Shown one piece after another: positions 60,591-64,000 of a stretch of DNA of 64,000 nucleotides (the stretch's first letter is position 1; each line of letters opens with the position of its first letter). Below the pieces are notes generated by a model. It was not told the origin of the DNA. It did not search any database and was given only the letters and a program-made list of their open reading frames with translations. Origin of the DNA: Nesterenkonia alba DSM 19423 (GTDB lineage Bacteria; Actinomycetota; Actinomycetes; Actinomycetales; Micrococcaceae); the NCBI RefSeq assembly GCF_000421745.1, contig NZ_ATXP01000009.1, forward strand, positions 1 to 64,000, read 5' to 3'. The position numbers and the translations under genes were made by a program.

Positions 60591-62246
60591 GTGACGTATC
60601 TATCCAGACGGCAGCTGCTTGAAGCTGCCGGACTCGGCGGTGTCGCCCTGACACTCACCGCCGCCACCGAGGCACCCGATCCGGAAGACACCGACCCGGC
60701 GGAAACCGAGGAGCCCCCTACCCCGGCTGAAGGTGCACTGACCATCGGGGCGATCTCCACCCCCGGTTCACTCGACCCGGCCCTAGCGGTGGACACCGAA
60801 ACTGAACGGATCTGTCGGCAAATTTTCCAAACCCTGGTCGGCATCGACGCCGACACCGGTTCGGTCACCCCGCTGCTGGCCCGGGAATGGGAGGTCAGCG
60901 AGGACGAACTGACCTACACCTTCCGACTGCGCCGGAATGTGACGTTTCACGACGGCGAAGACCTCACCGCCGACGTCGTCGTCGCCAATATCCAACGCTG
61001 GGGACAGTTGGACTACCTCTACGGGTACGGCAATGTGGCCCGCTCTACTCCCTTGGCCTTCCCGGCCGTCTTCGGCGGCTTCTTCGGTGACGAGACCTGC
61101 GTGCTTGAAGACGTCGAGGCCGAGGGTGACTACACCGTGGTCCTCACCCTCTCCGAACCCGTGGTGTTCCTGCTCCAGGCCCTGACCCAGCCGGCCTTCG
61201 CCATCGCCTCGACCTCCGTGCTCTCCGACGCCGACCCGGAACTGGTCTCCCGCAGCCCCCAAGGCACCGGCCCCTACCGTCTGGTGGAGACCGAGCCCGA
61301 CGAACAAGGGCTACGGCTTGAAGCCTTCGAGGACTACTGGGGCGCTGCACCCGCCGTCGGTTCGGTGACGGTGCGGCCCATCGCCCGTTCCTTCGACCGG
61401 TTGCGTGAACTCACCCGTGGCCGGATCGACGTCTATGACCACATCACCGCAGACAACCTCCGACCCCTGGTGCAGGCCGGGCGGATCATCCTGCAGCGTG
61501 ACCCCTTCTCCGTGCTCTACCTGGGGTTCAACCTCGAACACCCCATCATGGGTGACCACGAGATCCGCGAAGCCGCCGCCCGCGCCATCCACCGGCCCAG
61601 CCTGGTCGAAGACCTGTTCCTAGAAGGCACCAGCGCCGCGTACCACTTCACCCCGCCGTCTCTGGGGGTGGAATCCGAAGAAGCTCCCCGCTACGAACAC
61701 AATATGGAAGAAGCCCAAGAACTGCTGGCCGACTCCGGATACGACGGCGAACCACTTCCCTTTTACTACCCGATGGCCACCACCCGCAGCTGGCTTCCTC
61801 GACCTGAGGCGGTTTACGCCGCTGTGGCCCGCAACCTCACCGAAGCGGGATTCGTCCTCCAACCGCGGCCGGTGAAGTGGGATGACGGCTACGTGGACGA
61901 ACTCATGGCCGACGACGACCGGGCGATGCACCTGCTGGGCCGCAACGGCGGCTACCGCTCAGCACACAGCTTCCTGGGCTCCCTGTTCTCCGTGCCGAGC
62001 CGAGAATTCCACTACGTCAATGACGACGTCGTCGAACTCCTCGCCGAGGCCCGCGCCGAAGCCGACGACGAAGAACGCACCGCCCTCTACGCCGAAGCCG
62101 CCACCCTCATCGCCGAAGACCTGCCCGCTGTGCCACTTGCCTTCCCCATCTCCGGGCTGGCCCTGGGCTCCCGCGTTGCCGACTACCCAATGTCCCCGGT
62201 CCTCAACGAGCCGTTCGCCGAGATCGTCCCCGCTCAGGAGACCTGA
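60591..62246 (+). CDS. Extracellular solute-binding protein, family 5 (peptide/nickel type), Tat-type signal
   Basis: A 551-residue binding protein. N-terminus LSRRQLLEAAGLGGVALTL is a twin-arginine-like signal, with no lipobox Cys. The SBP_bac_5 domain spans about 48-545: LTIGAISTPGSLDPA, LAREWEVSEDELTYTFRLRR, FHDGEDLTADVV and YLGFNLEHP. Such proteins usually feed oligopeptides, opines or nickel to Dpp/Opp permeases, but no permease or ATPase is in the window. GTG 60591 has TAGAAT 6 nt upstream (leaderless). Confidence 0.85.
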   Translation: MTYLSRRQLLEAAGLGGVALTLTAATEAPDPEDTDPAETEEPPTPAEGALTIGAISTPGSLDPALAVDTETERICRQIFQTLVGIDADTGSVTPLLAREWEVSEDELTYTFRLRRNVTFHDGEDLTADVVVANIQRWGQLDYLYGYGNVARSTPLAFPAVFGGFFGDETCVLEDVEAEGDYTVVLTLSEPVVFLLQALTQPAFAIASTSVLSDADPELVSRSPQGTGPYRLVETEPDEQGLRLEAFEDYWGAAPAVGSVTVRPIARSFDRLRELTRGRIDVYDHITADNLRPLVQAGRIILQRDPFSVLYLGFNLEHPIMGDHEIREAAARAIHRPSLVEDLFLEGTSAAYHFTPPSLGVESEEAPRYEHNMEEAQELLADSGYDGEPLPFYYPMATTRSWLPRPEAVYAAVARNLTEAGFVLQPRPVKWDDGYVDELMADDDRAMHLLGRNGGYRSAHSFLGSLFSVPSREFHYVNDDVVELLAEARAEADDEERTALYAEAATLIAEDLPAVPLAFPISGLALGSRVADYPMSPVLNEPFAEIVPAQET

Positions 62247-62310
62247 AATCCTCAGGTAAGGTTCCTAAACGAGACACGCTGCCCCAACAGACGTTGCGAA
62301 GGAAGCACTT

Positions 62311-63822
62311 GTGACTGAGACCCCAGCGACCACCCCCAAACCATCCGGCCCGGACAACCGCTTCGACGTCATCCTCATCGGCGCCGGCATTATGTCCACC
62401 ACGCTGGGCACCCTCCTCAAAGAGCTGGAACCCAGCTGGCACGTGGGACTGTTCGAGAAGCTCGACGGTGCCGGCAAGGAATCCTCCGACCCGTGGAACA
62501 ACGCCGGCACCGGCCATGCTGCGCTCTGCGAGCTGAACTACACCCCCCGAGCCGCTGACGGGTCGGTCCCCACCGCCAAGGCCAAAGGGATCAACGAGCA
62601 GTTCCACGTCTCCAAGCAGCTGTGGTCCCACTGGGTGGACAACGGTGTCCTGGGCTCCCCTCGCACATTCATCAACGCTCTGCCGCACATCAGCTTCGTC
62701 TGGGGGGATGAAAACGCCGAATACCTCAAGGCCCGCTACGAGGCGATGCGCGCCGAGCCGCTCTTTTCCCACATTCAGCACACCGAAGATCAGGACACCA
62801 TCGCCTCCTGGGCGCCGCTACTGACCCGGGGCCGTGACCCCCAGCAGCGGGTGGCGGCCTCCAAGTTCGACGACGGCACCGATGTGGACTTCGGGGCGAT
62901 CACCCGGCAGCTGGCCTCGCACCTGGAGGGCGCCGGGACGGATATCCGCTACGGCCATGAAGTCGCCGGCATCAGCCGCGGCACCGATGGCCGCTGGAAC
63001 GTCACCGTGAAGTCCAGCTCCGGAGAGAAATTCACCGCCACGGCCCGGTTCGTCTTTGTCGGTGCCGGTGGTGGGGCCCTGCCACTGCTGCAGGCCTCCG
63101 GCATCAAAGAGGCCCACAAGATCGGCGGCTTCCCCGTATCAGGCCAGTTCTTCCGTGCCACGGACTCATCAGTGGCCGAACAGCACCACGCGAAGGTCTA
63201 TGGGCTGGCATCGACCAAGGGCGCGCCGCCGATGTCGGTGCCGCACCTGGACACGCGGTTTGTGGAGGGCCGGCGTTCGCTGATGTTCGGCCCCTACGCC
63301 GGGTTCTCCACCAACTTCCTGAAGACCGGCTCCTACCTGGACCTGCCGCTCTCCGTGCGGCCGCACAACCTCAAGACCCTGCTAGGCGTGGGGGTCAGCA
63401 ACTTTGAGCTGACCACCTACCTGATGAAAGAAGTCACCAAGTCCCGGTCCAAGAAGCTCGAGGAGCTGTACCGGTTCTTCCCCGAGGCCGACGGTGACGC
63501 CTGGGAGCTCATCACCGCCGGCCAACGGGTCCAGATGATGAAGCAGGACGAGAACGGCAAACCGATTCTGCAGTTCGGCACTGAACTGGTCTCCTCCAGT
63601 GACGGGTCCATCGCCGGGCTGCTGGGCGCCTCCCCCGGAGCCTCCACGGCACCGAGCATCATGTTCCGGCTGCTGGAGCAGTGCTTCCCCGCTCAGGCTC
63701 AGGCGTGGAAACCACGCCTGGAGAGCATGGTTCCCTCATACGGGCGGCTACTCAATGAGGACCCGAAGCTGCTCGCCGAGGTGCACGAGCGGACCAGCTC
63801 GGTGCTGCAACTCGACAACTGA
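62311..63822 (+). CDS. mqo: Malate:quinone oxidoreductase
   Basis: A 503-residue membrane-associated FAD enzyme that oxidises malate to oxaloacetate and passes electrons to quinone, replacing or complementing malate dehydrogenase. FAD motif [15 protein letters not shown] (about 19-33), then [31 protein letters not shown] and PFPVSG-like [10 protein letters not shown], all typical of Mqo. GTG 62311 follows GAAGGAAGCACTT. Confidence 0.96.
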   Translation: MTETPATTPKPSGPDNRFDVILIGAGIMSTTLGTLLKELEPSWHVGLFEKLDGAGKESSDPWNNAGTGHAALCELNYTPRAADGSVPTAKAKGINEQFHVSKQLWSHWVDNGVLGSPRTFINALPHISFVWGDENAEYLKARYEAMRAEPLFSHIQHTEDQDTIASWAPLLTRGRDPQQRVAASKFDDGTDVDFGAITRQLASHLEGAGTDIRYGHEVAGISRGTDGRWNVTVKSSSGEKFTATARFVFVGAGGGALPLLQASGIKEAHKIGGFPVSGQFFRATDSSVAEQHHAKVYGLASTKGAPPMSVPHLDTRFVEGRRSLMFGPYAGFSTNFLKTGSYLDLPLSVRPHNLKTLLGVGVSNFELTTYLMKEVTKSRSKKLEELYRFFPEADGDAWELITAGQRVQMMKQDENGKPILQFGTELVSSSDGSIAGLLGASPGASTAPSIMFRLLEQCFPAQAQAWKPRLESMVPSYGRLLNEDPKLLAEVHERTSSVLQLDN

Positions 63823-64000
63823 TCAGGCTGACCACCACCAGTCCCACAGTCCACCGCGCCTCAACGAGTTCCGCCACAGCGGAGAACACCACAATGAGCA
63901 CGACGCCGGCTCCCCACCACAGTGCCTCCGCTGCACTCAGCAGGGCAATGGGGTGAACCGGCAGGTGGTCTTCGCTGTCACGGACCATCTCCAGGGCCGG
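63752..64000 (-). CDS. Possible 3' end of a membrane-protein gene, cut by window edge
   Basis: An open minus-strand frame enters from the right edge and ends at 63752, overlapping the mqo 3' end by 71 bp. Codons from 63988 read [20 protein letters not shown], then two hydrophobic stretches ([31 protein letters not shown]). The frame is open beyond the ATG at 63988. It may be the C-terminus of a larger membrane protein or a chance frame opposite mqo. Confidence 0.25.
   Translation of the reverse strand, partial: PALEMVRDSEDHLPVHPIALLSAAEALWWGAGVVLIVVFSAVAELVEARWTVGLVVVSLISCRVAAPSWSARAPRRAASGPH

Overview
The window reads as chromosomal DNA of a high-GC Gram-positive actinobacterium, most likely Micrococcales. 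The evidence is mycothiol metabolism (mycothione reductase plus a mycothiol-type nitroreductase homologue), the gcvH-garA-MerR-DUF151-MerR block, paired ClpP1/ClpP2, an LpqY-SugABC-like trehalose importer, an ileS T-box with a very short Stem I, and many leaderless-type starts (TAnnnT 6-8 nt before the start codon). I cannot name the genus. The only gene-free stretch over 300 bp is the ileS leader (about 32565-32921), which is a T-box plus promoter.

Layout. 1-344: edge of an IS3-family element. 361-858: hypothetical gene converging on a minus-strand run, smc (10619-7266) followed by four ATP-grasp genes (7269-855), all with overlapping junctions. 10690-16492: GntR/UTRA regulator and a five-gene ABC importer/phosphoesterase operon of 2-aminoethylphosphonate/phosphate-ester type, with a PhnF-like operator and a Pho-box-like repeat. 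16564-24597: cell-surface glycan locus (sugar-transfer ATP-grasp, asparagine-synthase-like enzyme, glycosyltransferase, a cyanophycin-synthetase-like ATP-grasp, TagGH-type ABC exporter). 32840-24716: T-box, ileS, folC, DUF4233, ndk, then a membrane/TIR-like/TPR protein. 36269-32922: valS and a membrane protein. 36319-39892: SDR, mycothiol redox genes, ABM monooxygenase. 39951-43857: ParA-like ATPase and the gcvH/garA/ftsR block. 48213-43854: trehalose-type ABC importer. 50918-48295: clpP1-clpP2-clpX. 51065-57771: tRNA-Pro, then an unusual minus-strand operon (TIR-LRR, SLC13-type permease, TrkA-N/RyR membrane protein), then tig and tRNA-Lys. 57793-64000: bcp, tRNA-Leu, a lipoprotein, a solute-binding protein and mqo.

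Two candidates for undescribed systems stand out. (1) The smc-linked ATP-grasp cluster: one protein joins a metal-ligand-less enolase-superfamily domain, a cyanophycin-synthetase-like ATP-grasp domain and an acylphosphatase domain, and three further ATP-grasp proteins have progressively eroded active sites and eroded acylphosphatase-like tails. (2) The TIR-LRR / permease / TrkA-N-RyR operon placed between tig and tRNA-Pro-clpP1: a predicted NAD-consuming TIR domain (catalytic Glu retained) is co-transcribed with a membrane protein carrying a ryanodine-receptor domain, suggesting a nucleotide-signalled ion-flux response. Both are inferences from domain motifs and gene arrangement.
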